A stretch of DNA of 50,102 nucleotides from an uncultured Saprospiraceae bacterium (GCA_937942435.1 CALDEM010000011.1:1-50102), one strand, 5' to 3'. Shown: positions 1-9,519, counted from the first letter of the stretch. A program made the numbers and translations. Notes: a model not told the origin generated them from the sequence alone.

Positions 1-505
1 AGCTGATTTTAGAAAAGATAACACTGAGGGATTCGCTAATCTGTTTGTTCACTTCCGAGACTTTTGTCTCAACCAAGGATTATATGGGCGAACTACCGTT
101 GCCATTGATGGATCTAAGTTCAGAGCTCAGAATTCTAAAAATATGAGTGAGCATCTTGGAAGGATGATGTATGGGATACATCAAAAGGAAGGAACTGTGT
201 AGCAGATGGGAAGCATGAACGTAAAATCAAAAAGCATGTTGAATATATGGTCTATCTATCCCGATGCCAGAGAACTCCCACTTCATATGCACATAGTTGA
301 AAGAGGCAATGGAGGTTCCAGACATACTATGTTCAAAACTATTCCCAAGCTACAGACAGAGTGCTCCATTATTATGCTGAGTTATAATTTTAAGCGTTCA
401 ATATTAAAACTGGAGGCAAATAAGTTAAAAATTACTCTGAAAAGGGCTGATTTTGATCTTCTAAGAACCTCTTTCTTTATAATACATGTCAGATACATAT
501 TCTGA
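1..505 (+). pseudogene. Degenerate IS1182-type transposase remnant
   Basis: Frame 2 reads to a stop at 202 and contains ADFRKDN followed by VAIDGSKFRAQNSKN. This matches the N-terminal catalytic part of IS1182-group DDE transposases, where the first catalytic Asp lies in the V-A-I-D-G-S-K motif. A second open stretch (206-505) has a segment around QTECSIIMLSYNFKRSI that resembles the C-terminal end of the same family. The two parts are too short and too close together to make a full enzyme of about 450-500 residues, so the middle has been lost and the reading frame broken. The 5' part lies outside the window. No terminal inverted repeat was recognised. The family call is from motif memory. 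Confidence 0.7.
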
Positions 506-606
506 TAGATAGGCTTACATACTTCTCAGAGAATGTCATTATCTTAAGGCTTGTGGAGTGCGTGGTATTTGCACGGGCTGCCGTTAGTGATCATAAAAAG
601 ATCTAA

Positions 607-1374
607 ATGAAGTACTTAATAGTCTTAATCTTGCTGATTTTATTAGGGTGTAAACAAAATAGGAGCTCTATAAAAAATGAAATCAATAATAGCTTCTCAT
701 TTGCAGTAATGGAAGGTAAGCCGATTTTCGAGGATGAATACATGTTTGACAAAGTAACTAAGCAGTACACCACAAAATTAATTGATGATAGTGAAATCTA
801 TCTAATTGATTGGAATGAGAATCAATCATTTATTGATATAAATGAAGATTACATAGGTGTGAAAATGAGTACAGAAAATAGGCCAACAATAGATGTCCTA
901 GTCGAAGAAAATTATATAACCATAAATGGGAAATCATATCTGCTTTCTATAGAAGAAAATGATTTTGTCTTGGAAAAATTTGACACCAGTGTTTCAACAA
1001 ACTTAAACACACTAAATACATACTTTCCAATTGAACTAACAAGTGGAGAGCTTCTTAACCCAAAATTTAATGTGGATACTACAATAATTTACTTCTGGGC
1101 GACATGGTGTAAACCATGCGTTGAGACGATAAAAAATGTTACACCTCAATTAGATGAGTTAGCTGCAAATAATATTGAGTTCATACCAGTAGCGCATGAT
1201 TGTGGAACGTGTAAGGAGTACCTACAGGAAAATAGCATGCCTTATAAATACTATCACATAACTGAAGATCATGCCAAAAAAGTCAATATTCAATTTTTGT
1301 CCAAACAACTCACATTTTTAGAAGACAAATCATTAGCTCAGAAAAACACACGCTTAAAGAATTACTATCACTAA
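607..1374 (+). CDS. Thioredoxin-fold (TlpA-like) lipoprotein
   Basis: The protein has 255 residues. The N-terminus is a lipoprotein signal (hydrophobic run ending LLGC), so the mature protein is probably anchored in the envelope. Residues about 25-145 match no family I recognise. The C-terminal third is a thioredoxin fold: a strand and then W167-C168-K169-P170-C171, the CxxC redox site of TlpA/ResA-type thiol-disulfide oxidoreductases. A second cysteine pair, CGTC, follows about 30 residues later. The usual cis-Pro region reads SKQLTFLED, and the protein ends soon after in a basic tail. The C-terminus is therefore a little short for TlpA, and a late frameshift is possible. The gene stands alone next to the transposase remnant. 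Confidence 0.75.
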   Translation: MKYLIVLILLILLGCKQNRSSIKNEINNSFSFAVMEGKPIFEDEYMFDKVTKQYTTKLIDDSEIYLIDWNENQSFIDINEDYIGVKMSTENRPTIDVLVEENYITINGKSYLLSIEENDFVLEKFDTSVSTNLNTLNTYFPIELTSGELLNPKFNVDTTIIYFWATWCKPCVETIKNVTPQLDELAANNIEFIPVAHDCGTCKEYLQENSMPYKYYHITEDHAKKVNIQFLSKQLTFLEDKSLAQKNTRLKNYYH

Positions 1375-1525
1375 CGTGGGATCATCACATCATCCTTTTG
1401 AATGCCCCTTTTATTATCAAGTAGCCAAAGTATGTAAAATGGCGCTGTACGTTGGTGAGCATATAAATGGTTGTTCGTATCCTTTGCAAAGTTTGCCTAA
1501 CTTAGGTGGAGTATAAATCATCGAT

Positions 1526-2461
1526 ATGAAAGCCCTTCCTTTATTGCATCTCACCTTATTGGCTTTGTGGACATCTTGTGCTACCACCACGAAGTTTAGC
1601 CAAGATGAAGTATTAAATGATTTAGAAATTATCGATCTATCACAAGCAGAATTAGTACTTCTTAACCAATACAACAAAGGAACTAAATCAGAAAACGATC
1701 AGGAGAACTTAAGACGCTTTTACAATCAGAACACGCATCTATGGGAAGGATACGTAGGCGATGAAGATGAGTTTGTAAACTGGATACACAATAAGGGCCT
1801 CGATGATCTTGCAACTTTCAATCATAAAGCAGATAGATTTGATCTCAAAGAGATGAACAAGTTGTTCAATAAGACAGCTCATGAGATGGCTAACTTTACG
1901 GGTTATAAACCAAGAGGTAAGTGGTATATCTTTTGGGGACCTGGATGGACAGATTTAGGAGGCTTTGTAGATGGCTCTATGTTGATAGACTTGGGTAGTC
2001 AATTTATAGAAAAGTTGTCAGATGCGACCAGCGCATTTCCTCATGAGTTGAATCATCAGATATATACACATACCATACCTGATAAAGACTTGTATAACGT
2101 TATCTCTCGAGTAGTAGATGAAGGCTTTGCTTGTTATGTAAGTATGTTGTTCAAAGAGGGTAGTAGTGCTATACATAAAGAGTTGGGATATAAAAAAGAG
2201 GAGTATAACTTCTGTAGAGCAAATGATCGAGAACTAATAGATTTGATTAGGTCTAATTATAATTCCACCAATGATGAAGAGATCGATAACCTTGTTAACA
2301 GATATTACACTTTTAAAGATGACTACCCAGGAGCTATCGGATATTATATTGGATTTAGGATAGTTGAAGAATATGTCAAGAGACATGGAGCGTCATCATG
2401 GAAAGACATATACACCATGCATCCTGAAGAAGTGTTGGCTAAAAGCGAGATCTTCAATTGA
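1526..2461 (+). CDS. Lipoprotein zinc metalloprotease, DUF2268/GldB-like
   Basis: The protein has 311 residues and starts with a lipoprotein signal (LLALWTSC). It contains a zinc site, H173-E-L-N-H177 (HExxH), and a downstream DEGFA with E199 as the likely third ligand, the gluzincin arrangement. The C-terminal block GAIGYYIGFRIVEEYVK is typical of DUF2268 predicted zinc proteases and of the related gliding protein GldB. It is probably an envelope protease or protease-like protein of unknown substrate. The upstream spacer of about 150 bp holds no other gene. GldB proteins usually have a degenerate HExxH, so the intact motif here argues for the peptidase side of the family. Confidence 0.7.
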   Translation: MKALPLLHLTLLALWTSCATTTKFSQDEVLNDLEIIDLSQAELVLLNQYNKGTKSENDQENLRRFYNQNTHLWEGYVGDEDEFVNWIHNKGLDDLATFNHKADRFDLKEMNKLFNKTAHEMANFTGYKPRGKWYIFWGPGWTDLGGFVDGSMLIDLGSQFIEKLSDATSAFPHELNHQIYTHTIPDKDLYNVISRVVDEGFACYVSMLFKEGSSAIHKELGYKKEEYNFCRANDRELIDLIRSNYNSTNDEEIDNLVNRYYTFKDDYPGAIGYYIGFRIVEEYVKRHGASSWKDIYTMHPEEVLAKSEIFN

Positions 2462-2482
2462 GCTTTTTTCAAATAATCCAAT

Positions 2483-2506
2483 TTTTGAGTAGAACACTAC
2501 TTAAAA
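2483..2506. terminator. Candidate bidirectional terminator between convergent genes
   Basis: TTTTGAGTAG and CTACTTAAAA form a stem of about ten pairs with one G-U pair and a 4-nt AACA loop. The stem has T-runs on one side and A-runs on the other, so it could end transcription from both the protease gene on the left and the SDR operon arriving from the right. It lies in the 60-bp convergent gap. Confidence 0.45.
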
Positions 2507-2521
2507 TGTTGAAACTCACTT

Positions 2522-3325
2522 TTATAAAAATGATTTGAGGATATTAGGAAGCCCCATTTTGTCTGTGTTGAGATGGGCGGCACCATCTACATACATCGTT
2601 ATACCTGTGATATAAGATGATAATGGAGAACTAAGAAAGCAGACAGCATTGGATATATCTCCAACGGTGCCAAATCGCCTTAGTGGATTTGTTTTTCGTC
2701 CTTCTTCAAACTGATCTTGGATGGGTTGTGGATAGGTGCTTAAGCCAGAACTTTCAATTGTGCCAGGTGCTATACAGTTTATTCTTATGTTGGCATGACT
2801 CCATTCTAATGCAAGTGTCTTAGTCATGTTTTCTACTCCAGCGCGTGCTGCGCCAGTATGTACCATACCCGGAAATCCTCGATGTATGTCAGCTATGATA
2901 TTGACAATGACTCCTTCTTTCTGCGGCAGAAAGAAGTTGACGGCCATGTCACGTGTCATATAGAATGTTCCATTAAGGTTGTTGTTGATGACTGCATTCC
3001 ACCCTTTGTTGTTGGTGTATTCGGCTAACGTGGGAAATTGTCCTCCGGCGTTGTTTACCAAGATGTCTAAACGACCATGTTTTTCTTTTATAAACGCTAC
3101 AAGTTTGCTGATAGCTTCTTCTTGTCGAATGTCACAAGGGGTTGCGCTTACTTCGCCAAAAGCAGATAGCTCCTCTTTAGCCTTCATGAGTGGTTCTTCT
3201 TTTCGAGAACAGATGATCACCTTCGCACCCATTTGGAGCATGTCTTTTGCTATTTGATAGCCGATCCCAGAACGACCACCAGTAACCAAAGCAACTTTAT
3301 CTTGAAAAGTGTTTTCCTTGAACAT
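2522..3325 (-). CDS. SDR oxidoreductase, PECR/DECR-like enoyl-CoA reductase family
   Basis: The protein has 267 residues and a Rossmann glycine motif TGGRSGIG at 15-22, followed by NNAGGQFP and a C-terminal VDGAAH. The NNAGGQFP, GAARAGVENMTK and LEWSHANIRINCIAPG blocks resemble peroxisomal trans-2-enoyl-CoA reductase (PECR) and 2,4-dienoyl-CoA reductase. These act on 2-enoyl- or dienoyl-CoA with NADPH. The classical SDR YxxxK is absent: the aligned positions are T157 and R161, as I remember for PECR. It is the last gene of the leftward operon that starts with the acyl-CoA carboxylase. It is separated from the BKACE gene by 100 bp containing a strong hairpin. An enoyl-CoA step fits the operon, but the exact substrate is unknown. 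Confidence 0.75.
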   Translation of the reverse strand: MFKENTFQDKVALVTGGRSGIGYQIAKDMLQMGAKVIICSRKEEPLMKAKEELSAFGEVSATPCDIRQEEAISKLVAFIKEKHGRLDILVNNAGGQFPTLAEYTNNKGWNAVINNNLNGTFYMTRDMAVNFFLPQKEGVIVNIIADIHRGFPGMVHTGAARAGVENMTKTLALEWSHANIRINCIAPGTIESSGLSTYPQPIQDQFEEGRKTNPLRRFGTVGDISNAVCFLSSPLSSYITGITMYVDGAAHLNTDKMGLPNILKSFL

Positions 3326-3383
3326 GGATATATTTATTTATAGTTTATACGGGTCGACTAGTCTATCAATTATAAATATTCTA

Positions 3384-3422
3384 ATAGTAGTTTGATTGTG
3401 GATTGATCAATCAAACTACTAT
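3384..3422 (-). other. Intra-operon hairpin, 15-bp perfect stem
   Basis: ATAGTAGTTTGATTG (3384-3398) and its exact reverse complement (3408-3422) are separated by a 9-nt loop. It begins 3 bp past the stop codon of the BKACE gene, within the leftward operon. No T-run follows, so it is not a standard intrinsic terminator. It may stabilise the upstream mRNA 3' end or reduce read-through into the SDR gene. Confidence 0.6.
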
Positions 3423-3425
3423 GAT

Positions 3426-4313
3426 CTAAGCTGTTGCTTCTGCGGGAGCATTACTTACTCTATTGATCCCTAACCATTCTCTGGTTTCTGCTATAGTGGC
3501 GGGTTCTCTGCCTATTGCTCTTGCCAGTTGAGTGGCTTGGGCGACCAACTCACCATTGGATGTTGCCATCTTGCCATCAGGTAAGTAGAAGTTATCTTCT
3601 AATCCAACTCTTATATTACCGCCTAACACAGCTGATTGTGCTGTTAACTTCCATTGAGCGCGGCTGATGACGATGCTTTGCCAAAAAGCTCCTTCGGGTA
3701 CTTGCTTTATTTGATGGATCAGATTTTCTGGAGTCGCAGGGATGCCGCCCAGTACGCCCATCACTAAGCTGTAACATGCATTGTCTGGTATCAATCCCAT
3801 GGCCCTCAGTGGTTCTGCGTTTCTGATGTGTCCTGTATCAAAGCATTCCATTTCTGGGCATACACCATTCTCATTCATGACCGTGACGATCTCAGACATA
3901 GTATCAAAAGAATTTTCAAATACGGCATTCCATAAAAACTTCTTTTTGCTTTTAGAAAATATAGCGTAGTTCATACTGCCCATATTAAATGCAGCCATCT
4001 CGGGTTTAGTGATAGGCAGGTGTGCAGTGCGTTCTGCAACACTTAGTCCGATGGCTCCAGTAGACCAGTTGATAAGTATATCAGGACAATGCTTTCTGAC
4101 CTCTCGCTGAATAGCCGAAAAAACTTCGGTTCGCCAACTCGGCATTCCATTATCTTCGCGAGCATGGATGTGTACTATAGATGCACCCGCCTCTTGAGCA
4201 CGCTTTGCTTCTTCTCCTAACTCCACAGGTGTATAGGGTATGGCAGGACAGTGAGAGCGATTAGTCGCTCCACCAGTAAGTGCTGCGGATATGATGATTT
4301 TGTCTTTATTCAT
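3426..4313 (-). CDS. Beta-keto acid cleavage enzyme (BKACE / Kce family)
   Basis: The protein has 295 residues, normal for the DUF849/BKACE family. The zinc motif I-V-H-I-H is present with H48 and H50. E239 in GLEDN is the likely third protein ligand, corresponding to E230 of 3-keto-5-aminohexanoate cleavage enzyme. The family condenses a beta-keto acid with acetyl-CoA and releases acetoacetate plus the CoA ester of the remaining acid. Subfamilies differ in the side chain they accept, and I cannot assign one here. The gene lies 28 bp downstream of the CoA-transferase B gene. That pairing makes sense because acetoacetate is the usual substrate of the transferase. Confidence 0.88.
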   Translation of the reverse strand: MNKDKIIISAALTGGATNRSHCPAIPYTPVELGEEAKRAQEAGASIVHIHAREDNGMPSWRTEVFSAIQREVRKHCPDILINWSTGAIGLSVAERTAHLPITKPEMAAFNMGSMNYAIFSKSKKKFLWNAVFENSFDTMSEIVTVMNENGVCPEMECFDTGHIRNAEPLRAMGLIPDNACYSLVMGVLGGIPATPENLIHQIKQVPEGAFWQSIVISRAQWKLTAQSAVLGGNIRVGLEDNFYLPDGKMATSNGELVAQATQLARAIGREPATIAETREWLGINRVSNAPAEATA

Positions 4314-4341
4314 GACCGATTTATTTTTGCCAAATTCGTTT

Positions 4342-4995
4342 TTATAATTTCATTTCTGGTACATCGTCAGGTACTATGAGTGTGCCTGCAGTAGCATCAA
4401 TAATTTCTTGAACAGATACTCCCGGAGCTTTTTCTAAAAGATGAAAGGCACTGTCTCTTACTTCTAAGACTGCCATATTAGTTACGATTTTAGTGACGCA
4501 GTTTACGCCAGTTAAAGGAAGCGTACATTTTTCAAGGAGCTTTGATGCTCCTCGCTTGTTGGTGTGCATCATTGCAACGATTATGTTTTCAGCAGAGCCG
4601 ACTAAGTCCATTGCACCACCCATTCCTTTTACCATTTTTCCTGGTATTTTCCAATTTGCTATATCTCCATTTTGGGCAACCTCCATGGCGCCCAGTACTG
4701 TTAGTTGTACATGTTGCCCACGTATCATAGCAAAACTCGTAGCACTGTCGAAGTAAGCTGCGCCGGGTAGTGCCGTTATGGTTTGCTTTCCAGCATTGAT
4801 TAGATCCGCATCCTCTTCTCCTTCAAATGGAAACGGTCCCATGCCCAATATGCCATTCTCTGATTGAAACTCTACATTGACACCTTGCGGTATGTGATTA
4901 GCAATTAGGGTAGGGATGCCTATCCCCAGATTGACATACCATCCATCCTTTAGTTCTTGTGCTATTCTTTGTGCTATTTGATCTTTACTTAGCAT
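4342..4995 (-). CDS. scoB: 3-oxoacid CoA-transferase, subunit B
   Basis: The protein has 217 residues. It contains the SENG motif with catalytic glutamate E46, which forms the CoA-thioester intermediate, and the GGAMDLV and VTNMAVLEV blocks of SCOT/AtoA-type beta subunits. With subunit A encoded 78 bp upstream, it would transfer CoA between succinyl-CoA (or another acyl-CoA) and acetoacetate or a related 3-oxoacid in the cytoplasm. Succinyl-CoA as donor is the commonest case but is not shown by the sequence. Confidence 0.92.
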   Translation of the reverse strand: MLSKDQIAQRIAQELKDGWYVNLGIGIPTLIANHIPQGVNVEFQSENGILGMGPFPFEGEEDADLINAGKQTITALPGAAYFDSATSFAMIRGQHVQLTVLGAMEVAQNGDIANWKIPGKMVKGMGGAMDLVGSAENIIVAMMHTNKRGASKLLEKCTLPLTGVNCVTKIVTNMAVLEVRDSAFHLLEKAPGVSVQEIIDATAGTLIVPDDVPEMKL

Positions 4996-5073
4996 GACTT
5001 ATTTTTTAACTGTACACATATGCTTATGCATGATTGAAAGTGTTGTTTCCTCGTGGTCTTGATTAATTGTTCT

Positions 5074-5778
5074 TTACACCTTTGGTCTTGTGGTTACTCT
5101 TTCTATTCTCTTCTCATAATCCACTCCTTGAAATATGCGCTGCACAAAAACACCTGGTGTATGTATTTGGTTAGGATCTAATGCTCCGACAGGTACTAAT
5201 TCTTCTACTTCAGCGACAGTTATTTTACCAGCCATGGCCATGACAGGATTGAAGTTTTTAGCAGTTGCCTTAAATATTAGATTGCCCGCAGTGTCTCCTT
5301 TCCAAGCTTTGACAAATGCGAAGTCCGCATGAAATGCCATTTCTAATATATGTGGCTTACCATTAAAGTTACGTACCTCCTTGCCTTCTGCTACTTCAGT
5401 GCCATATCCAGCTGGGGTGAAAAATGCTGGTATGCCTGCACCTGCTGCTCGACATCGTTCTGCAAGTGATCCTTGGGGTACAAGGTCAACCTCTAATTCG
5501 CCAGAGAGCATTTGACGTTCAAACTCTTTATTCTCTCCAACATAGGACGATATCATTTTTTTGACCTGCTTACCCTGCAAGAGTAGGCCCAATCCAAAGT
5601 CATCTACCCCTGCATTATTGCTAATGCATGTGAGCCCTTTTATATCTCGACGTACAAGCTCTTTTATCGCATTTTCTGGGATGCCACACAGGCCAAAACC
5701 TCCGACCATAAAGGTCATGTTGCTTTGTACCCCTTCAAGCGCTTTTTGTGCATTTTCAACTAATTTATTTAGTGCCAT
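5074..5778 (-). CDS. scoA: 3-oxoacid CoA-transferase, subunit A
   Basis: The protein has 234 residues and the diagnostic [13 protein letters not shown] glycine-rich CoA-binding loop near residue 30. [15 protein letters not shown] follows in the middle. It pairs with subunit B just downstream. It starts 22 bp after the biotin carboxylase gene, so it belongs to the same transcript. Together the subunits would convert acetoacetate (for example from BKACE) to acetoacetyl-CoA, ready for thiolysis. Confidence 0.92.
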   Translation of the reverse strand: MALNKLVENAQKALEGVQSNMTFMVGGFGLCGIPENAIKELVRRDIKGLTCISNNAGVDDFGLGLLLQGKQVKKMISSYVGENKEFERQMLSGELEVDLVPQGSLAERCRAAGAGIPAFFTPAGYGTEVAEGKEVRNFNGKPHILEMAFHADFAFVKAWKGDTAGNLIFKATAKNFNPVMAMAGKITVAEVEELVPVGALDPNQIHTPGVFVQRIFQGVDYEKRIERVTTRPKV

Positions 5779-5800
5779 ATCTAAACTTTATATCTCTATT

Positions 5801-7774
5801 TTATTCCACCTTCAATAATAAGAAACCGGCCTCAACATTTTGTCCTTCCTCCACATATACTTCAGTGACCTTTCCATCTTTACTTGCAGCAATGGTATTC
5901 TCCATTTTCATAGAGGAGATGATCATTAATGGATCATCAGCCTTTACCTCCTGGCCTGATGTTACTAAGACCTTTATAATCTGAGATGGCATAGGTGCTT
6001 CATATCCACCTTCTACTTTGTCAGATACCCTAGAAGGAAATCGATCCTTCCTAAGCAGTGTTATGTTTCCTGTCTCAGGTATGTGTATATATCGCTCATT
6101 GTCACTTTGAGCTATTGCTGCCTGATATTGTACACCATCTACTCTAAATGAGAGACGTGGTGACGCTACCTCGTTTAGATAAACTGTATGCTTACTGTCT
6201 CCTATTTCAAATTCAAACTCACGATTACCTTGTGCTACATATTGTACTTTTAGTTCTTGATCTTCTTCTAAAAGATAGGTCTCTTCTTGTGATGTATATC
6301 TATTGCTCCGCCAACCCGAGGGCATGCTTCTTAATATTGTTCTCTTTTGATCTCTTTCATGCCAGTTGAGCAGAGTGCTGGCTATAGCAGCTAATTCTAA
6401 TTGTTGTGCTGTCTTTTTGTTGAAAGTAGCAGCATCAAAATGATTACTTATATAGTGTGTGTCGTAGTCTCCTTTTCGAATAGCGGACTGTTCAAAAAGG
6501 TGAAGTAAGAAGTCCTGATTAGTCGTTAGCCCCAAGCATTTTAGATGCCTCAATGTATAGGCTATCTTTCGATGAGCTGTACTTCTGTTTTTATCCCAGA
6601 CGATTATTTTTGCAATCATCGGGTCATAGTGGATAGATATTTGTGATCCGCTTTTGATAGCAGTTTCTATTCTTAATCCTTCTACTTCTGGGATATCCCA
6701 GAGTATTACATTTCCAGTGGCGGGAAGAAAATCATTGCTGGGGTCTTCTGCATACAATCGCGCCTCTATCGCATATCCGTTACCTTGCACTTCTGCTTGT
6801 GTGATGGGTAGTGGATTGCCTTCTGCAACTTCTATTTGTAGTACTACAAGATCTAATCCAGTTACCTCTTCTGTTACAGGATGCTCTACTTGTAGTCGTG
6901 TGTTAACCTCTAAAAAGAAAAAATCGTTGGTTGTATCGTCATATATAAACTCTACTGTGCCTGCATTGTCATAGTTCAACGCTTTAGCAGCTTTGACAGC
7001 CGCATCACCCATCTCTTGTCTTAAGGATTCTGTCAATACCGGTGAAGGGCTTTCTTCAAGAACCTTTTGATATCGTCGTTGTATGGTACACTCTCTCTCT
7101 AAGACATGTATGGCGTTGCCGTGTTTGTCACCAAATATCTGAAACTCGATATGTCTTCCCTTGGCGATGTATCTTTCTATAATTAGCTCATCATCTCCAA
7201 AAGCGGACTTACTTTCTCGTTTAGCTGCTTTTATGTTGTTTTCTAAGTCAGCGACTTTATGAACGATGCGCATTCCTTTTCCCCCACCTCCTGCTGTAGC
7301 TTTGAGCAGTAATGGGAAACCTACCTCTTTTGCTTCCTTAACTAGTCGGTCTATAGATTGATCTTCGCCTTGATAGCCTGGTATGACAGGTACATCATGA
7401 GCGCGCATGATGGACTTAGCTCGTGACTTAGATCCCATCGCTTCTATAGCCTTAGCATTAGGGCCTATAAAGATGATGCCAGCCTCTTCACACTTTTGAG
7501 CAAAGTGGGTGTTCTCGGATAAAAAACCATAACCAGGATGGATCGCATCTACATTATAATCTTTCGCAACTTCTAAAATCTTCTCTTGATCCAGATAAGA
7601 CGCGGCAGGACTGCTCTTTCCAATGTGTACTGACATGTCTGCTTCATCGACAAAGAGTCCATCACTATCAGCATCTGAAAAAACTGCAATGCTCTTTATT
7701 CCCATTTTACGGCAAGTGCGTATAACGCGAGAAGCTATTTCTCCTCTATTGGCGATAAGTATAGAATTGATCAT
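5801..7774 (-). CDS. Acyl-CoA carboxylase alpha subunit: biotin carboxylase plus BCCP
   Basis: The protein has 657 residues, the size of methylcrotonyl-CoA or geranyl-CoA carboxylase alpha. The order is a biotin carboxylase domain (about 1-450, with the ATP-grasp loop KATAGGGGKGMR and the catalytic block RLQVEHPVTE), a linker domain, then a biotinyl domain ending near the C-terminus with SSMKMEN. K623 is the predicted biotinylation site. It carboxylates biotin with ATP and bicarbonate and passes the carboxyl group to the beta subunit encoded just upstream. MCC-type alpha subunits usually have AMKMEH, so the S-S-M-K-M-E-N version is slightly unusual. Substrate assignment depends on the beta subunit. 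Confidence 0.9.
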   Translation of the reverse strand: MINSILIANRGEIASRVIRTCRKMGIKSIAVFSDADSDGLFVDEADMSVHIGKSSPAASYLDQEKILEVAKDYNVDAIHPGYGFLSENTHFAQKCEEAGIIFIGPNAKAIEAMGSKSRAKSIMRAHDVPVIPGYQGEDQSIDRLVKEAKEVGFPLLLKATAGGGGKGMRIVHKVADLENNIKAAKRESKSAFGDDELIIERYIAKGRHIEFQIFGDKHGNAIHVLERECTIQRRYQKVLEESPSPVLTESLRQEMGDAAVKAAKALNYDNAGTVEFIYDDTTNDFFFLEVNTRLQVEHPVTEEVTGLDLVVLQIEVAEGNPLPITQAEVQGNGYAIEARLYAEDPSNDFLPATGNVILWDIPEVEGLRIETAIKSGSQISIHYDPMIAKIIVWDKNRSTAHRKIAYTLRHLKCLGLTTNQDFLLHLFEQSAIRKGDYDTHYISNHFDAATFNKKTAQQLELAAIASTLLNWHERDQKRTILRSMPSGWRSNRYTSQEETYLLEEDQELKVQYVAQGNREFEFEIGDSKHTVYLNEVASPRLSFRVDGVQYQAAIAQSDNERYIHIPETGNITLLRKDRFPSRVSDKVEGGYEAPMPSQIIKVLVTSGQEVKADDPLMIISSMKMENTIAASKDGKVTEVYVEEGQNVEAGFLLLKVE

Positions 7775-7811
7775 TTATATTTTTTTAGAAGTCAGAAGAA
7801 CTGTTCGCGGT

Positions 7812-9410
7812 TTAGTGTCTCCAGACTCCATAGCTATCTGTCCCTTTTATTTCTTGATTGTAAACGATGGCTAGTGACATACCCATGTAGCTTCTTGTTT
7901 CTCTAGGATCTATGACGCCATCATCCCAGATTTCAGAAGTAGAATACCATGCTGTCGCTTTAGATTCTGCATCATGGATGAGCATTTGCTTTAACATAGC
8001 TCCTTGCTCTTCGTCAAATTCCACTCCTTTTGCTTTTGCAGATCCTCGTTGTACTATTTCCATAACGCCCGCTAATTGCTCTCCTCCCATAACGCCAACC
8101 TTTGCATTAGGATATGTAAATAGAAAGCGGGGTTTGTAAGAGCGCCCATTCATGCCATAGTTACCAGCACCATAAGAGTTGCCTACCATAAGAGTGAGGT
8201 GAGGTACTTCACTATTAGAAACTGCATTGATGAGTTTTGCACCATTTTTTATAATCCCACCTTCTTCATATGCTTTGCCTACCATATAGCCAGTCGTGTT
8301 ATGGATGAAAAGTAGAGGGATATCATTTTTGTTGCAGAGTTGGACAAACTGTGCACCTTTATTAGCAGACTCAGAAAAGATAACTCCGTTGTTGCCTATT
8401 ATGCCCACTGGGTATCCATGGATCTTTGCCCAGCCAGTCACTATCGTGCTACCGTATTCTGATTTGAATTCTGAAAACTCTGAACCATCCACTATCCGCA
8501 TGATTAGCTCTCTTATATCAAATGGTGTCTTGGTGTTAGCTGGTACGACTGATATCAGTTCTTCGGCATCATACAGTGGCTCTGTGATGTCACCCGTCGG
8601 CTCGAGATGAGGCTTAGTTACCTTGATATGTCGCATGATATCTCTGGCGATTTTTATCCCATCGTATTCGTCTTCTGCGAGGTAATCTGTAACACCAGAT
8701 ACTCGACTATGCATCTCAGCACCACCTAACTCTTCAGCGGAGGTCTCTTCATTAGTTGCCATTTTGACCAGTGGCGGTCCTGCCAAAAAGACCTTAGCAG
8801 ACTTCTTTTGAAAGATAGCATAATCTGACATGCCCGGCACATAAGCACCTCCCGCAGTGGCGTTGCCAAAAACTACAGAGATCGTGGATATACCTTCTTT
8901 AGATCGGTTCGTGATGTCTCTAAATGAACGACCACCGATATTAAAACATCTAGCTTGGTCAGGCAGGTTGGCGCCACCGCTTTCTACGAGATTGATAGAA
9001 GGTAGCTTGTTCTCCATATTGATGTCATTCATCCTCATGGATTTGGCCATCGTGGCATAATCTACGGATCCTCCCTTGCGTGTTCCTACATTAGAGTTCA
9101 CACAACAGAGTTTTCCCTGTACCAAACCAATACCACTTACTGATGTCCCACCTGCTCCAAAACCTTGACCCTTGAGCCCAGCTAATGGCATCAACTCTAA
9201 GAAGGGGCTATCCTGATCTAAGACCAATTCGATCCTTTCTCTTGCCAATAGTTTGCCTCGTTTTCTCGCTCGCTCGATCTGGTGCTCTTTGCCTTGAAAG
9301 CGGCTTTCCTCCATGTACTTGTCAAGCTGTTCTATCAAAGACAGCATCTCTTTTTTGTTGTCTTTAGCAGCTTGGCTGTTTATATTAATAGATGATTTTA
9401 ATATTCCCAT
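7812..9410 (-). CDS. Acyl-CoA carboxylase beta subunit (carboxyltransferase), MCC/geranyl-type
   Basis: The protein has 532 residues, typical for the beta chain of 3-methylcrotonyl-CoA carboxylase. It contains VESGGANLPDQA, the oxyanion-hole glycines in FGNATAGGAYVPGMSDYAI, and GNSYGAGNYGMNGR followed by GGEQLAGVMEIV. It transfers CO2 from carboxybiotin to an enoyl-CoA or acyl-CoA. It is the first gene of the leftward operon. The leucine-pathway partners of MCC (isovaleryl-CoA dehydrogenase, methylglutaconyl-CoA hydratase, HMG-CoA lyase) are not in the window, so a role in leucine breakdown is not established. A geranyl- or other branched enoyl-CoA substrate is possible. Confidence 0.88.
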   Translation of the reverse strand: MGILKSSININSQAAKDNKKEMLSLIEQLDKYMEESRFQGKEHQIERARKRGKLLARERIELVLDQDSPFLELMPLAGLKGQGFGAGGTSVSGIGLVQGKLCCVNSNVGTRKGGSVDYATMAKSMRMNDINMENKLPSINLVESGGANLPDQARCFNIGGRSFRDITNRSKEGISTISVVFGNATAGGAYVPGMSDYAIFQKKSAKVFLAGPPLVKMATNEETSAEELGGAEMHSRVSGVTDYLAEDEYDGIKIARDIMRHIKVTKPHLEPTGDITEPLYDAEELISVVPANTKTPFDIRELIMRIVDGSEFSEFKSEYGSTIVTGWAKIHGYPVGIIGNNGVIFSESANKGAQFVQLCNKNDIPLLFIHNTTGYMVGKAYEEGGIIKNGAKLINAVSNSEVPHLTLMVGNSYGAGNYGMNGRSYKPRFLFTYPNAKVGVMGGEQLAGVMEIVQRGSAKAKGVEFDEEQGAMLKQMLIHDAESKATAWYSTSEIWDDGVIDPRETRSYMGMSLAIVYNQEIKGTDSYGVWRH

Positions 9411-9483
9411 TTACATAAATGAATTAAGTGCTCAGTGTGAATATATAGTAGACCTCATGACACTATGATGTATGCGGATAAAA

Positions 9484-9519
9484 CAAATGTATCATATTTT
9501 GTACAAAGGTGACTAAATG
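9484..9519 (-). promoter_or_regulatory. Candidate leftward operon promoter with TetR half-site
   Basis: On the minus strand TACATTTG (9484-9491) fits the Bacteroidota -7 element TAnnTTTG and lies about 75 bp before the carboxylase start. A TGACTAA (9510-9516) sits near the expected -33 region. It matches one arm of the perfect palindrome at 9671. No good TTTG -33 element at the usual 19-21 bp spacing was found, so this is a moderate promoter call. Confidence 0.4.

Noticed and set aside
5801..9410. Assignment of the carboxylase to leucine degradation (MCC)
   Set aside because: The other leucine-pathway genes are not present and the operon context differs, so only the family is stated.
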